Source of the DNA: Gammaproteobacteria bacterium
Lineage (GTDB): Bacteria; Pseudomonadota; Gammaproteobacteria; SZUA-229
Direction: 5' to 3'
NCBI GenBank assembly: GCA_015488295.1
Contig: WFOC01000059.1
Coordinates: 1 to 37,141 of the forward strand
Length of the DNA: 37,141 nt
The notes beneath the pieces were generated by a model, which was not told the DNA's origin, searched no databases, and saw nothing but the letters and a program-made list of their open reading frames with translations. Below, piece by piece: positions 15,457 to 24,980 of the stretch. The position numbers and the translations under genes were made by a program. Position 1 is the stretch's first letter, and the number at the start of each line of letters is the position of its first letter.

Positions 15457-16224
15457 ATGGCCTGGTGGGGAACACTTATTGGCGGCACCCTGGGTTTTGT
15501 CTTTGGCGGCCCAATTGGTGCCATGATCGGCGCAGCGCTGGGCGGTAACTTTGACCGCGGACTTAATAACATGGGCGGCCAGTTTGATATGGGCGACCAG
15601 GAGCGCGTGCAGGCGGCTTTTTTCACCACCACCTTCTCGGTGATGGGGCACGTTGCCAAAGCCGACGGCCAGGTCAGCGCACAGGAAATTGCTGCTGCCA
15701 AAAACATCATGGCGCAAATGCAGTTATCCGCCGAACAGCGTAAGGCGGCCATCCAGTTTTTTGACCAGGGCAAAGCCGATGATTTTCCGCTGGAAGAAAT
15801 ACTGCGCCAGTTCAAAAAAGAGTGCCACGGCCGCCGCAACCTGATCCAGATGTTCGTCGAGATCCAGATCTCGACCGCACTGGCTGACGGTAAAGTTGAC
15901 GCTGGCGAAAAACGTATCCTTTATACCATCGGCGAAATTCTTGGTTTTACGCGCAATGAAATCGACCATTTATTCAATATGGCAAGTGCGCAGGAAGCCA
16001 GCGCCAGCGATTCACTGACCCTGACCCAGGCCTATAAAATACTCGGTGTTGATAAAGGCAGCAGCCTGGCCGAAGTCAAAAAGGCCTACCGCCGTTTAAT
16101 GAGCCAGCACCACCCGGACAAACTGGTGTCCAAAGGCCTGCCCGATGAGATGATTCAGCTGGCCACGGAAAAAACCCAGGAAATACGCAAGGCGTACGAC
16201 TTAATCAAAAAGAATTTAAAATAG
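15457..16224 (+). CDS. djlA: DjlA-type membrane-anchored DnaJ co-chaperone
   Basis: DjlA stimulates the DnaK ATPase at the inner membrane and affects envelope stress signalling. The 255 residues show a glycine-rich N-terminal membrane segment (about 5-30, with GG and GxxxG repeats), a TerB-like helical domain (about 50-180, with GHVAKADGQVSAQEIAAA and TALADGKVDAGEKRIL), and a C-terminal J domain (about 188-255) with the essential HPD at 219-221. The ATG at 15457 has RBS CGAGGA. It is followed 7 bp later by a small gene and the two are probably co-transcribed. Confidence 0.9.
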   Translation: MAWWGTLIGGTLGFVFGGPIGAMIGAALGGNFDRGLNNMGGQFDMGDQERVQAAFFTTTFSVMGHVAKADGQVSAQEIAAAKNIMAQMQLSAEQRKAAIQFFDQGKADDFPLEEILRQFKKECHGRRNLIQMFVEIQISTALADGKVDAGEKRILYTIGEILGFTRNEIDHLFNMASAQEASASDSLTLTQAYKILGVDKGSSLAEVKKAYRRLMSQHHPDKLVSKGLPDEMIQLATEKTQEIRKAYDLIKKNLK

Positions 16225-16231
16225 GTAAACA

Positions 16232-16555
16232 ATGGAAATCACAGGTCCACTGAATATTGGGGTGTTAGACAACGACACGGGCGGTCGCGAATTGCACCTG
16301 AGTTTTAAAGCTGATTTCAGAATATTAAATCAGCAACAGCAATCAGAAAGTTTTCAGGCGTTTATCAGAACCCTGATCAACGAGATTCACAAACTGGATG
16401 AGTCCGACCCCAACCGTCAGGGTATGACAACGATATTGCAGATCTGCGAACAATTAAAACCGCACATCGATGCCAACGAATTGCCGCTGGAAGAAACCAT
16501 TGTGGTTAATATCCAGACACAGAGCCCATTTGGTAATATTAAGATTAGCGGGTAG
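16232..16555 (+). CDS. small protein of unknown function downstream of djlA
   Basis: A 107-residue protein that I cannot place in a family. It starts MEITGPLNIGVLDNDTGGRE, has a central charged helix region (FQAFIRTLINEIHKLDESD) and ends with a short beta-like stretch (VVNIQTQSPFGNIKISG). No cysteine-rich motif, signal peptide or membrane helix. The ATG lies 7 bp after the djlA stop with a weak RBS (TAGGTAA), so it is likely translated from the djlA message. Confidence 0.65.
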   Translation: MEITGPLNIGVLDNDTGGRELHLSFKADFRILNQQQQSESFQAFIRTLINEIHKLDESDPNRQGMTTILQICEQLKPHIDANELPLEETIVVNIQTQSPFGNIKISG

Positions 16556-16561
16556 ATGCGG

Positions 16562-16680
16562 GAAGAGAAGTTGGCAGTTAAAAACAAAATAGCCTGAAAG
16601 CCACGTAATTTGCCGAACAAGCAGTGCTCTTGCTTTTACTGCCAACTGATAACTGCCGACTGCCAACTTCGCCTTTGACT
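16562..16680. repeat. dispersed intergenic repeat, copy 1 of 3
   Basis: The ends are inverted: GAAGTTGGCAGT (16567-16578) and ACTGCCAACTTC (16659-16670). Inside are TTAAAAACAAA and the direct echo AACTGATAACTGCCGACTGC. Related copies lie at 24836-24962 and 27180-27305; this copy is in the opposite orientation to the one at 27 kb. It is non-coding and sits directly after the djlA unit. Confidence 0.7.
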
Positions 16681-16697
16681 CAAAAGCAGCAATCGCT

Positions 16698-17105
16698 CTA
16701 ATTTATTTTAGAACCACTCAGCTCCCAGGCATAAGCACAGTCCAGTTCCGACAAAACCGCGACCACGCCATTCTCGCCGTCTTCCAGCATCGCCTGCAGC
16801 GGGCAACGATTTTTCAGACGTACATGCGGCTTTGCCATCCAGCGCGCGCCCATCTGCAGATTGCGCGGGTACGTGGTACGCAGCGCATCGATAATGCCAA
16901 GCAGGAAAGTGACGCGGCATTTCACTTTTTCATCATCCGGAAACGGTGTATCTTTACGGTATCTTGCCAGATGGCGACTGCGCTCTGTGGCGGGCATATC
17001 CAGAACAGCAAGAATCTGCTCTCCGCTTAAACCCCATTCGTCCAGTGCGCTCATCACCTTCTGGGTGCGTAATAATTGTTGTTCAATGGTTGGATTAGCA
17101 GTCAT
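16698..17105 (-). CDS. orphan MbcA/ParS/Xre antitoxin-like protein
   Basis: A 135-residue protein. The N-terminal half is a helical, HTH-like region (EWGLSGEQILAVLDMPATER). The C-terminal half resembles the toxin-binding domain of MbcA/ParS/Xre antitoxins (formerly DUF2384): LLGIIDALRTTYP, GARWMAKPHVRLKNRCPLQA and ML-GENGVVAVLSELD. Such antitoxins are usually followed by a RES-type NAD-degrading toxin, but here no toxin lies next to it; a solitary regulator is therefore more likely. It is divergent from def with 76 bp between starts. Confidence 0.65.
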   Translation of the reverse strand: MTANPTIEQQLLRTQKVMSALDEWGLSGEQILAVLDMPATERSRHLARYRKDTPFPDDEKVKCRVTFLLGIIDALRTTYPRNLQMGARWMAKPHVRLKNRCPLQAMLEDGENGVVAVLSELDCAYAWELSGSKIN

Positions 17106-17181
17106 AATTATCTGTAAATACGGTTAAAATCGGCAGTCATTTTATCATACAACCCCTTTTTCAATAACCATAAGAAAAATC

Positions 17182-17763
17182 ATGGCTATTCAACCCATAT
17201 TACGACTAGGTGATCCACGACTATTCAAGGTCGCCAGCAAGGTTAGTAAATTTAACCAGCCCGAACTCGATAGCCTGATTGAAGACATGTTCGACACCAT
17301 GGCTGCCGAAAACGGTGCCGGTCTGGCCGCACCACAAATCGGCATCGGCCTGCGTGTGGTCATCTTTGGTTTTGACAGCAATCCACGCTACCCGGACAAT
17401 GACGCTGTACCCAAAACCATCCTGATTAATCCGACCATAACCCCGTTGAGCGAAGAAAAAGAAGACGGCTGGGAAGGCTGCCTCAGCGTACCCGGCATGC
17501 GCGGTCTGGTATCGCGTTACAAACACATTCGCTACAGCGGCTTTAATGCCAGCGGTGCGACTATTGAGGTTGAAGCACGGGGCTTTCACGCCCGGGTAGT
17601 GCAGCACGAATGTGATCATCTCGACGGCATCATTTACACGCAGCGACTAAGCGACCCGCTGAAGTTCGGCTTTACCGAGGCACTGCTCAACAGCGGCCAG
17701 TTATCTTCAGTCGGTTGCGACGAACAGGTTTTTGTAAAATGCGACAAAACTGCTATAAGTTAA
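17182..17763 (+). CDS. def: peptide deformylase
   Basis: Deformylase removes the formyl group from the initiator methionine of nascent proteins. All three motifs are present in the 193 residues: [10 protein letters not shown] (45-54), EGCLSVPG with metal ligand C100, and QHECDHLDG with H142, E143 and H146. It lacks the usual fmt neighbour and has a C-terminal tail of about 25 residues past the normal end ([20 protein letters not shown]), so it may be a second deformylase beside a def-fmt copy elsewhere. Start fixed by [14 protein letters not shown], a standard N-terminus. Confidence 0.93.
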   Translation: MAIQPILRLGDPRLFKVASKVSKFNQPELDSLIEDMFDTMAAENGAGLAAPQIGIGLRVVIFGFDSNPRYPDNDAVPKTILINPTITPLSEEKEDGWEGCLSVPGMRGLVSRYKHIRYSGFNASGATIEVEARGFHARVVQHECDHLDGIIYTQRLSDPLKFGFTEALLNSGQLSSVGCDEQVFVKCDKTAIS

Positions 17764-17855
17764 CGCATAACAAAAAGAAACCTGTGCGCCTTGTTCCGGT
17801 CTCAAGTTGTTACTTACCGCTCATTACTTGCTGACCATTATTTACTGGATTTTTT

Positions 17856-18425
17856 ATGAAACGCATCACCCTCTGTTTTTGCCTGATACTCAGTATCTGC
17901 ACCGCACTGCCCGCCGCAGCCACCAGCTTACTGCCGCTTTCCCTGGAACAACTTTCTACCCGCGCCGACCTCATCTTTTATGGCAAGGTCATTAGCAACG
18001 AAGTAAAAAAAGATACGCAAAGCGGACAGATAGCCACCTTCACTGAGTTTGAAGTCATTGATGCCATCAAGGGCAGCGTCGGCAGCAAACACAGCATCAA
18101 ACAAATCGGTGGCTTTGATAAAAACAGCAACACCCGGCTGATGATTCGCGGCGTGCCAAAATTTATCATCGATGAAGAGTATGTGGTTTTTCTGCCAAAG
18201 AAATCATCACTGGGTTTTTGCAGCCCGCTGGGATTACATCAGGGCAGTTTTTCGGTACAGACAGAAAACGGTGAGAAAATCATCAGCAACGGTCGTCATC
18301 TGGCCGAACAGCCAGACACAATAAACCACAACGTGCAGATTCCCCTGGCGGTTCGCGCCGACAAACCTTCACAATCACGGCTGAATGATTTCATCAATAC
18401 CGTTCGTGCCTACAACACACCCTAG
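17856..18425 (+). CDS. secreted protein of unknown function, upstream of matrixin-like protease
   Basis: A 189-residue protein with a clear signal peptide (about 1-22, cut after AAA or ATS), so it is exported. The body has SLEQLSTRADLIFYGKVIS, FTEFEVIDAIKGSVG and HSIKQIGGFDKN, then YVVFLPKKSSLGFCSPLGLH. That is a beta-rich pattern I know only from uncharacterised proteins often next to matrixin-type proteases. One cysteine. The next gene starts 14 bp after its stop and the pair is almost certainly one operon. It could be an inhibitor, chaperone or partner of the protease; none of these is shown by sequence. Confidence 0.75.
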   Translation: MKRITLCFCLILSICTALPAAATSLLPLSLEQLSTRADLIFYGKVISNEVKKDTQSGQIATFTEFEVIDAIKGSVGSKHSIKQIGGFDKNSNTRLMIRGVPKFIIDEEYVVFLPKKSSLGFCSPLGLHQGSFSVQTENGEKIISNGRHLAEQPDTINHNVQIPLAVRADKPSQSRLNDFINTVRAYNTP

Positions 18426-18439
18426 AGCGATCTGGATAT

Positions 18440-19681
18440 ATGTTTAAACCAACTCTTTTCGTTTCCGCACTCACATTCAGCAGTCTGTCTTTTGCGGGTG
18501 GCCCGCTGGTACTCGGCGGCTCGACTGGCACTACACCGGTAACATACCAGAACCCGAGCATCACACTGAACGTAGAAAACGGCGACCTGGGCGCATTATC
18601 AAATGCTGCCGCCGATACGCTGGTCCTGCAGGCGCTGGCGCTGTGGAACAATGTCAGCACGTCAGATATTAATCTGGTTATTGATCAAACCCAGCTTAGT
18701 GATGTCGATATTAATCTGGGCAATTTTGAGAACTATCTGCCCAACCCCGGTGGCACCGTATTTAATGCCAACGACAATCTTAATCCGGTGGTTTATGACA
18801 GCACCGGCGAGATTATCGATGCTTTTTTTGGTGCCGGCCAGAGTGACAGCACCATCGGTTTTGCCGCCTCGATTATTACTCTCGGCAACATTTATTTTGA
18901 TGAAGGTTATGCCGTCATCAACGGCAAGGATCTGGGACTATCTGACACCACTTTCAAACTGTTGATCGCACATGAAATCGGCCATTTTTTCGGCCTTGAT
19001 CACACACAGGTCAACATCAATAATCAGGAAACCGATTCTGGCTCACCGGCACTGTGTGGCACCAGAGTGCAGAGTGATTACCCGCTGATGTACCCCTTTG
19101 TCTGCCGTGATGAAGAAAGCCTGCACCAGGATGACATCAGCGCCATATCCGCGCTTTACCCAAATGCCAGCACCACCTCTGATTTCGGCACCTTACAGGG
19201 ACGCTTCGTCGACACCGCAGGAAACGCTATTTTAGGCGCAAACATCTGGGCGGAAAACACCGTCACCGGCGAAGCCATCAGTATCGTTTCAGACTACCTG
19301 ACTCAGCGAACAGGCTTTTACAAGCTTTCATTACCCGCTGGCAATTACACCCTGCACGCCAATTCAATCAATACCCTGTTTAACGGCGGCTCCGGCATCG
19401 GCCCTTATGCCAATGATATTTTTGACCGCTCATTCACCAGCCCGCACCCGATCACCGAGGTAACATTTCAGGGGGATACCGTGGGCAATGATGAAATCAT
19501 TACCATCACAAACGGTCAGTCACAATCCATCGACTTTGCTATTGATGGTAAAACCACCGTGATTCCGGCGGCCAGCAATGACGATGACAGTCTCGCCGAT
19601 TTATTCGGCTCCATGTCTCATATAACACTACTGGCAAGCGCGGCTTTGTTAATGCTTGGCCGCCTGCGTTTACGAAGTTAA
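18440..19681 (+). CDS. secreted matrixin-like zinc metalloprotease with C-terminal anchor
   Basis: A 413-residue exported protease. Signal peptide about 1-19. The zinc site is HEIGHFFGLDH, with H178, E179, H182 and H188, followed by a Met-turn candidate (LMYPF, M217) and by LHQDDISAISALYP, as in matrixins. Residues about 235-310 (GRFVDTAGNAILGANIWAEN, GFYKLSLPAGNYTLHANS) form a carboxypeptidase-regulatory-like beta sandwich. The C-terminus (about 390-413) is a hydrophobic helix ending in LRLRS, like GlyGly-CTERM or similar sorting tails but without the GG. Its stop overlaps the convergent GGDEF-EAL gene by four bases. Confidence 0.82.
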   Translation: MFKPTLFVSALTFSSLSFAGGPLVLGGSTGTTPVTYQNPSITLNVENGDLGALSNAAADTLVLQALALWNNVSTSDINLVIDQTQLSDVDINLGNFENYLPNPGGTVFNANDNLNPVVYDSTGEIIDAFFGAGQSDSTIGFAASIITLGNIYFDEGYAVINGKDLGLSDTTFKLLIAHEIGHFFGLDHTQVNINNQETDSGSPALCGTRVQSDYPLMYPFVCRDEESLHQDDISAISALYPNASTTSDFGTLQGRFVDTAGNAILGANIWAENTVTGEAISIVSDYLTQRTGFYKLSLPAGNYTLHANSINTLFNGGSGIGPYANDIFDRSFTSPHPITEVTFQGDTVGNDEIITITNGQSQSIDFAIDGKTTVIPAASNDDDSLADLFGSMSHITLLASAALLMLGRLRLRS

Positions 19682-22680
19682 GCCGTGGTTTCCAGCCATT
19701 CGGATATGGCGATAAATTTAAGAAATTCTTCATGCACCATCGGCGTGCTGACGTAATACCCCTGAATGATTTCCACACCATGCTTGTGTAAAAAATCAAA
19801 CTGGAATTTATTTTCCACGCCTTCACCAACCACACTCAAGGCCAGGCTATGTGCCATGGCAATAATAGCCGCACATAATGCCGTGTCATCCGGATCCTCA
19901 CCCAGCTCTGAAACAAACGACTTGTCAATTTTAAGCACGTCAAAAGGAAAGCGCCTTAAATAACTCAAAGATGAATAGCCGGTACCAAAATCATCAATCG
20001 ACAGACGAATACCCATCTCTTTAAACTGGTTTAGTATGCTGACCACATGCGGCACATCTTTCATTAACAGGCGCTCGGTAATTTCCAGCTCAAGACTGTC
20101 ACCAGGCAGGTCATACTTGTCCAGATAATCAGCTATCGTCTGCACAATATCCCTGCCTCTGAACTGGCGGCTCGACAAGTTGATCGCAACATAAAAATCC
20201 TTATGCTCCGAATTCTCTCGCCATTTTTTTGCATCAGCCAGCGCAGTATCAAAAACCCAGCTACCGATATCAACGATCAAACCACTCTCTTCTGCCAGCG
20301 GCACAAACTCTTCCGGCGAGATCTCGCCCAGCTGTTCATCATCCCAGCGAATCAGCGCTTCGGCACCGACTACTACACCGGTCTTGGCATCCATCAACGC
20401 CTGATATTTCAGATAGAAATCACCCTCTTCCAGTGCGCGCCGCAACTTGCTGTCGATCTCGACACGCTTCATCACCACATCACTCATCTCCGGGGTAAAC
20501 ACTTCATAGGTGTTGCGCCCCTTGCGCTTGCCCCGGTACATCGCCGTATCTGCGCTTCGCAGCAGCACATGCGGATCATCGCCATCCTGCGGGAAGATGG
20601 CAATGCCGACACTGGCGGTCACTGAAAACTCCATGTCCTGAACCACGCAGGGCTGAGAAACCCTGCTTAACAATTCTTCCGCTTTGTGCTTCACCACATC
20701 TTCAAAAGACGTTTCTTCATCCTCGCTAATGTCATCGGTTTCAACCAGCATGATCAGAAACTCATCACCACCCAGTCGTGCCACGGTATCAAAATCACGA
20801 ACACAGGCTTTTAACCTGCCGGCCATATGTTTTAAAAATTCATCGCCCGCACTGTGCCCCAGAGTATCGTTAATATTTTTAAAATGGTCAAAGTCCATGT
20901 ACAACAGTGCGATGTGTTTGTGTTCACGAATGGCATTGGCTATCGCCTGCTGGATGCGGTCATAGGCCAGCGTGCGATTTGGCAGGTCTGTCAGCTTGTC
21001 GTAGCTTGCCTGATACAGCAGGCGTTCTTCATATTCTTTACGCAGAGAAATATCTTCTTTGATGGCAAGATAATGTGTGCTTTTATTTTCCTTGTTTTTA
21101 ATCGGCGAGATGGTGACGTTCTCCCAGAACAGATCACCGTTTTTCTTTTTGTTATAAAGTTCACCCGTCCATGACTGGCCCGAGGTGATGGCATTCCACA
21201 TGTTTTTAAATTGCACTTCCGGAGTATGGCCGGACTTCAGGATACGCGGATTTTTACCTTCCAGTTCTTCTGCGCTGTAGCCGGTGATTTTACAAAGCTG
21301 TGGATTGACATATTCGATATTACCCTGCAAATCGGTAATCATTACCGAGACCGGACTTTGCTCAATCGCCTGCGATAATTTATTTAAACTTTCTGCCGTC
21401 AGTTTATGGCTGCCAATTTCCTCTTCCAGATCGACAATCAAATTATTGATGTTTGCCGTCATGTCATTAAAGGCTGTCGCCAAACCGCCGATCTCATCAT
21501 CTGCTTCAATGTTTGCTTTTACATGCAGGTTGCCATCAGCAATGGTTTTAACCACTTTGGTTAATCGCTTGACCGGACCCAGCAATAACTTCGTTGCCGC
21601 CATTACAATCAACACAACAACAATGAGGATGACGGCAACCAGTAAAAAAGCACTTTGCATCTGTGCCACTACCGGCTCTAAAAAGACATCCTGCGGCTGT
21701 GAAATAATAATTGTCCACGGCGCGGTTTCCAGCTTTACAACCGCCGCTGAAAACAGAATCGTCCCCAGCCCATTAAATTTCAGCTCTGCAATGGGGTCAT
21801 TAAAATTCGCTGATAAAACTTTTCTGTTCCACTCATGGCTTTCAGCAAACGCCGTGGTCGCATTCTGCGGCACCCGCCCTTTCTGTTTTAACAACTGTAA
21901 ACGGACATTGCTGATATCACTTGCCAGTGTATATTTAAGGTCAGTTCGACGACCATGAACAAGACGCAGATTATTCTCGTCCAGCAAAACAACAAAGGAG
22001 CCACGACCCACCATACCCCTGGTTCGATCAAGCAAAGAAGTCAGTATCGACGCATCATATTTTGTTCGCAATACACCAATGAGCTTGCCGGACAGGTCAT
22101 TGATGGCGCTACTGAAAATAATAACAGGACGGTCACCTTCAAACAAAATGGGCGAACGATAAGTGCTCAGGCGGTTACGTCCTACCAGCACATTGAAATA
22201 CGCATTTCTGCTTTCATCAAGCCCGATATTCGCCGAGTCGGTATCGAGAATATTAATCCCCTCTTTGTTTAAAATAGCGTAGGAATGTATCGTGTCTTTC
22301 TGGCGTGATTTTAATGCCAGCAATATTTCCAGCAATGCCTGGCGGTTATAAGGTGGCTCGGCTTTCAGGGTAAGAAAACGGTTGATGGCTGGCAGGCTGG
22401 CTTCAGTACGCAGAAACAGGGCATTCTGCCGGTTGAAATGATCGATGCGATCAGCATAATTTCTTGCCGCAGAAATCAGCGCCTTGTTCGCACCATCACT
22501 CAGATTCTGCCCCATGATATAGCTATCAAGCAGCGCCAGCACGGCCAGTGATGCCATGACAATCACCATGAAAGCCGTCACCAGCTTGGCACGTAACGTA
22601 TATTGTCGCGCAATAAAAATACCGGTAATAAACAGCAGGATACCACTGACAACAAGCGCTCCTGCAATTTCTAACAACAC
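19678..22680 (-). CDS. membrane-bound dual GGDEF-EAL protein with Cache, HAMP and PAS domains
   Basis: A 1000-residue cyclic-di-GMP enzyme. In order: a membrane helix at the N-terminus, a periplasmic Cache-type sensor (about 40-330), a second helix, HAMP (about 365-420), PAS (about 440-560, with VSVMITDLQGNIEYVNPQLC and FWENVTISPIKNK), GGDEF (about 570-740), and EAL (about 755-990). The GGDEF motif is intact (RLGGDEFLIML) and the EAL domain keeps EALIRW, ELEITERLL and DDFGTGYSSL, so both synthesis and hydrolysis are possible. The signal sensed is unknown. Confidence 0.92.
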   Translation of the reverse strand: MLLEIAGALVVSGILLFITGIFIARQYTLRAKLVTAFMVIVMASLAVLALLDSYIMGQNLSDGANKALISAARNYADRIDHFNRQNALFLRTEASLPAINRFLTLKAEPPYNRQALLEILLALKSRQKDTIHSYAILNKEGINILDTDSANIGLDESRNAYFNVLVGRNRLSTYRSPILFEGDRPVIIFSSAINDLSGKLIGVLRTKYDASILTSLLDRTRGMVGRGSFVVLLDENNLRLVHGRRTDLKYTLASDISNVRLQLLKQKGRVPQNATTAFAESHEWNRKVLSANFNDPIAELKFNGLGTILFSAAVVKLETAPWTIIISQPQDVFLEPVVAQMQSAFLLVAVILIVVVLIVMAATKLLLGPVKRLTKVVKTIADGNLHVKANIEADDEIGGLATAFNDMTANINNLIVDLEEEIGSHKLTAESLNKLSQAIEQSPVSVMITDLQGNIEYVNPQLCKITGYSAEELEGKNPRILKSGHTPEVQFKNMWNAITSGQSWTGELYNKKKNGDLFWENVTISPIKNKENKSTHYLAIKEDISLRKEYEERLLYQASYDKLTDLPNRTLAYDRIQQAIANAIREHKHIALLYMDFDHFKNINDTLGHSAGDEFLKHMAGRLKACVRDFDTVARLGGDEFLIMLVETDDISEDEETSFEDVVKHKAEELLSRVSQPCVVQDMEFSVTASVGIAIFPQDGDDPHVLLRSADTAMYRGKRKGRNTYEVFTPEMSDVVMKRVEIDSKLRRALEEGDFYLKYQALMDAKTGVVVGAEALIRWDDEQLGEISPEEFVPLAEESGLIVDIGSWVFDTALADAKKWRENSEHKDFYVAINLSSRQFRGRDIVQTIADYLDKYDLPGDSLELEITERLLMKDVPHVVSILNQFKEMGIRLSIDDFGTGYSSLSYLRRFPFDVLKIDKSFVSELGEDPDDTALCAAIIAMAHSLALSVVGEGVENKFQFDFLHKHGVEIIQGYYVSTPMVHEEFLKFIAISEWLETTA

Positions 22681-22843
22681 GTTGTAATTCCTTTAATGTC
22701 CATAAAATAGCTTATGATTTTAGCTCGAAAACTTCTTGCTCGTAATAAACTACACCTTATTACAAATACCCTTATTTTATAGTATTAGAATAGCGGCTTC
22801 AGGCATTTAATTCTATGAATATCACACTCTCAATAAAAAAATT

Positions 22844-24805
22844 ATGACCCGAAAAAGCAGCGAAAACCCAGCAAAAAGAAACACCTACGGCAACTGGCCA
22901 TCAAAGATAAGCGCTCAACTCATCGTCAGCGACAGCATTGGCATCGACGAAGTCCGGCAAGCCGGTGATGCACTGTTTCATATCGAGCGCCGCCCGCAGG
23001 AAGCCGGACGCTGCGTTATCGTCAAGTCCACCACCGGAAAAAGCGAAGACATGCTGCCGCCGCCCTACAGCGCACGCTCCCGGGTTCACGAATACGGCGG
23101 CGGCTGTTACTACGTGCATGGCGACCAGCTATTTTTCGTCAACAACAGTGATCAGGACATCTACCTGATTCACGACCAGAACATCACTCGTATCACCCGG
23201 GCAGAAAACAGACGTTTTGCCGACTTCAGCTACCACGAGCCTTCCAACAGCCTGATCGCCGTTTGCGAAAGCCATGAAGCCGGCCGCGTCGACAACCAGC
23301 TGGTTCGCATTGCGCTGGACAGCGGCCAGATCCACACCATCGAATCCGGCTGCGACTTCTACGCCAGCCCACGGCTGAACGCTGCCGCCACACAACTTTG
23401 CTGGCAAACATGGAACCACCCCAACATGCCCTGGGACGGCAACTACCTGTGGCTCGCCAACATCGATGACACCGCCTGCCTGAGCCACAAAAAACACATC
23501 GCCGGCGGTGAAACTGTCTCCATCTTCCAGCCCCGGTGGTCACCAGCCGATGTGCTGCACTTTATCGCTGACGACACCGGCTGGTGGCATTTGTATCGCT
23601 ACGACAAAAGCACATCAAAAAGCCAGCAGCTTACCCGAGGCGAAAAAGAATTCGGCCTGCCACAATGGGTGTTTGCCCAGTCCAGCTACGCCTTTATCGA
23701 TGACACGGATATTCTGTGCTGCTACCAGTCAGCGGGACGCTCACACCTGGCCCGGCTTTCGCTAGGTGCCACACCGCAACTTTACGAGCTCACCACCGAC
23801 TGGCAGACATTCAGCAGCATCAGCGCCGAGGCAGACAAGGTCGCTTTCATCGGCGCATCGGGGCATTGTTTTCCGCAACTGGTCTCCGCCCGTTTCACAG
23901 ACACAACAACCCTGCATTGCAACGTGATCAAAACCTCCAGCACCTTGCCCGTGGACAGCGAATACTATTCCCGGGCACAGGCGCTCCGATTTAACAACCG
24001 TCACCAGCAGACGGTCTACGCCAATTATTACCCGCCGCACAACCCCGACTGCCAACCGGACAACAACAGCGCACCACCGTTGATCGTTATCTGTCACGGC
24101 GGCCCGACCGGTCAGTCAGACAGCGCACTAGATGCCAAAAAACAGTTCTGGACTTCACGCGGCTTCGCCCTGCTTGATGTCAACTACAGCGGCAGCACCG
24201 GCTATGGCCGGGCCTACCGGTCTCGACTGGATGGCAACTGGGGGATTCTTGATGTTGAAGATTGCTGCGATGCAGCACTATTTGCCGTGTCACAGGGACT
24301 GGCCGATAAAGACCGGCTGGTCATTCGCGGCAGCAGCGCCGGCGGCTACACCGTGCTGGCGGCGCTGACCTTCGAACAGGTGTTTTCCGCCGGTGCCAGC
24401 TATTACGGCATCTCTGAACTGACCAGCCTGGCCCGCGACACCCACAAATTCGAAGCCCATTATCTCGACCGTCTGATCGCCCCCTATCCCGAAGCCGAGG
24501 CCCTGTATCAGCAGCGCTCACCAATCAACCACAGCGAGCAACTGAACTGCCCGGTGATTTTTTTTCAGGGTGAAGAAGATCGTGTGGTGCCAAAACAGCA
24601 GGCCGAAAAAATGTTTGCTGCGCTGGAGGCAAAAGGCCTGCCGGTGGCAGCGCAATATTTTGCCAGTGAGCAGCACGGCTTCCGCCAGGCAGAGACCATC
24701 CAGCAGGCACTGGAAAATGAGCTGGCTTTTTACCAGCTGATCTTTAACTTAAAAGCAAAAGACAAAATTCGTTTTAAAGGAAGCATACAGATTAAAAATA
24801 TTTGA
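22844..24805 (+). CDS. S9-family serine peptidase (acylaminoacyl/dipeptidyl peptidase type)
   Basis: A 653-residue protein of the prolyl oligopeptidase family, which cleaves short peptides. The N-terminal 380 residues should form a beta-propeller (repeated FSYHEPSNSL- and PRWSPADVLHFIADDTG-like blades). The alpha/beta-hydrolase domain follows, with the oxyanion segment ICHGGPTGQSDS, the nucleophile S498 in RGSSAGGY, the acid in GEEDRVVP and the histidine in SEQHGF. No signal peptide, so cytoplasmic. It is divergent from the GGDEF-EAL gene; 163 bp separate the two starts. The last 18 or so residues (KAKDKIRFKGSIQIKNI) are an odd basic tail. Confidence 0.9.
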   Translation: MTRKSSENPAKRNTYGNWPSKISAQLIVSDSIGIDEVRQAGDALFHIERRPQEAGRCVIVKSTTGKSEDMLPPPYSARSRVHEYGGGCYYVHGDQLFFVNNSDQDIYLIHDQNITRITRAENRRFADFSYHEPSNSLIAVCESHEAGRVDNQLVRIALDSGQIHTIESGCDFYASPRLNAAATQLCWQTWNHPNMPWDGNYLWLANIDDTACLSHKKHIAGGETVSIFQPRWSPADVLHFIADDTGWWHLYRYDKSTSKSQQLTRGEKEFGLPQWVFAQSSYAFIDDTDILCCYQSAGRSHLARLSLGATPQLYELTTDWQTFSSISAEADKVAFIGASGHCFPQLVSARFTDTTTLHCNVIKTSSTLPVDSEYYSRAQALRFNNRHQQTVYANYYPPHNPDCQPDNNSAPPLIVICHGGPTGQSDSALDAKKQFWTSRGFALLDVNYSGSTGYGRAYRSRLDGNWGILDVEDCCDAALFAVSQGLADKDRLVIRGSSAGGYTVLAALTFEQVFSAGASYYGISELTSLARDTHKFEAHYLDRLIAPYPEAEALYQQRSPINHSEQLNCPVIFFQGEEDRVVPKQQAEKMFAALEAKGLPVAAQYFASEQHGFRQAETIQQALENELAFYQLIFNLKAKDKIRFKGSIQIKNI

Positions 24806-24835
24806 ATATTGCTAACGGCAGCTACTGAGTCTTAA

Positions 24836-24962
24836 GAGAAGTTGGCGGTCGGCTGTTAGCAGCCGTCAGTTAAAAACAAAAACGGTTAGAAGTCGTAGCC
24901 TGCCGCGCAAAAAAAATGATGTTTTACTTTTACTGCAAACTGCCAATTTCCCCTCCTGGCAG
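24836..24962. repeat. dispersed intergenic repeat, copy 2 of 3
   Basis: The left end is GAAGTTGGCGGT (24838-24849) and the right end ACTGCCAATTTC (24939-24950), followed by CCCTCCTGGCAG, which is also found at copy 3. The centre has CAGTTAAAAACAAAAACGG. It is the most diverged copy, with an extra small inverted repeat (GGCTGTTAGCAGCC, 24851-24864). Confidence 0.65.
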
Positions 24963-24980
24963 TAACCAAGCTCTCAGCAC

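Noticed and set aside
257-17105. RES-type fragment and MbcA/ParS-like protein as one toxin-antitoxin system
   Set aside because: They lie more than 16 kb apart, on opposite strands, and the toxin part is absent; nothing ties them together.
21284-21958. Plus-strand frame of 224 codons inside the GGDEF-EAL gene
   Set aside because: It overlaps the sensor, HAMP and PAS region of a complete protein; serine- and threonine-rich shadow.
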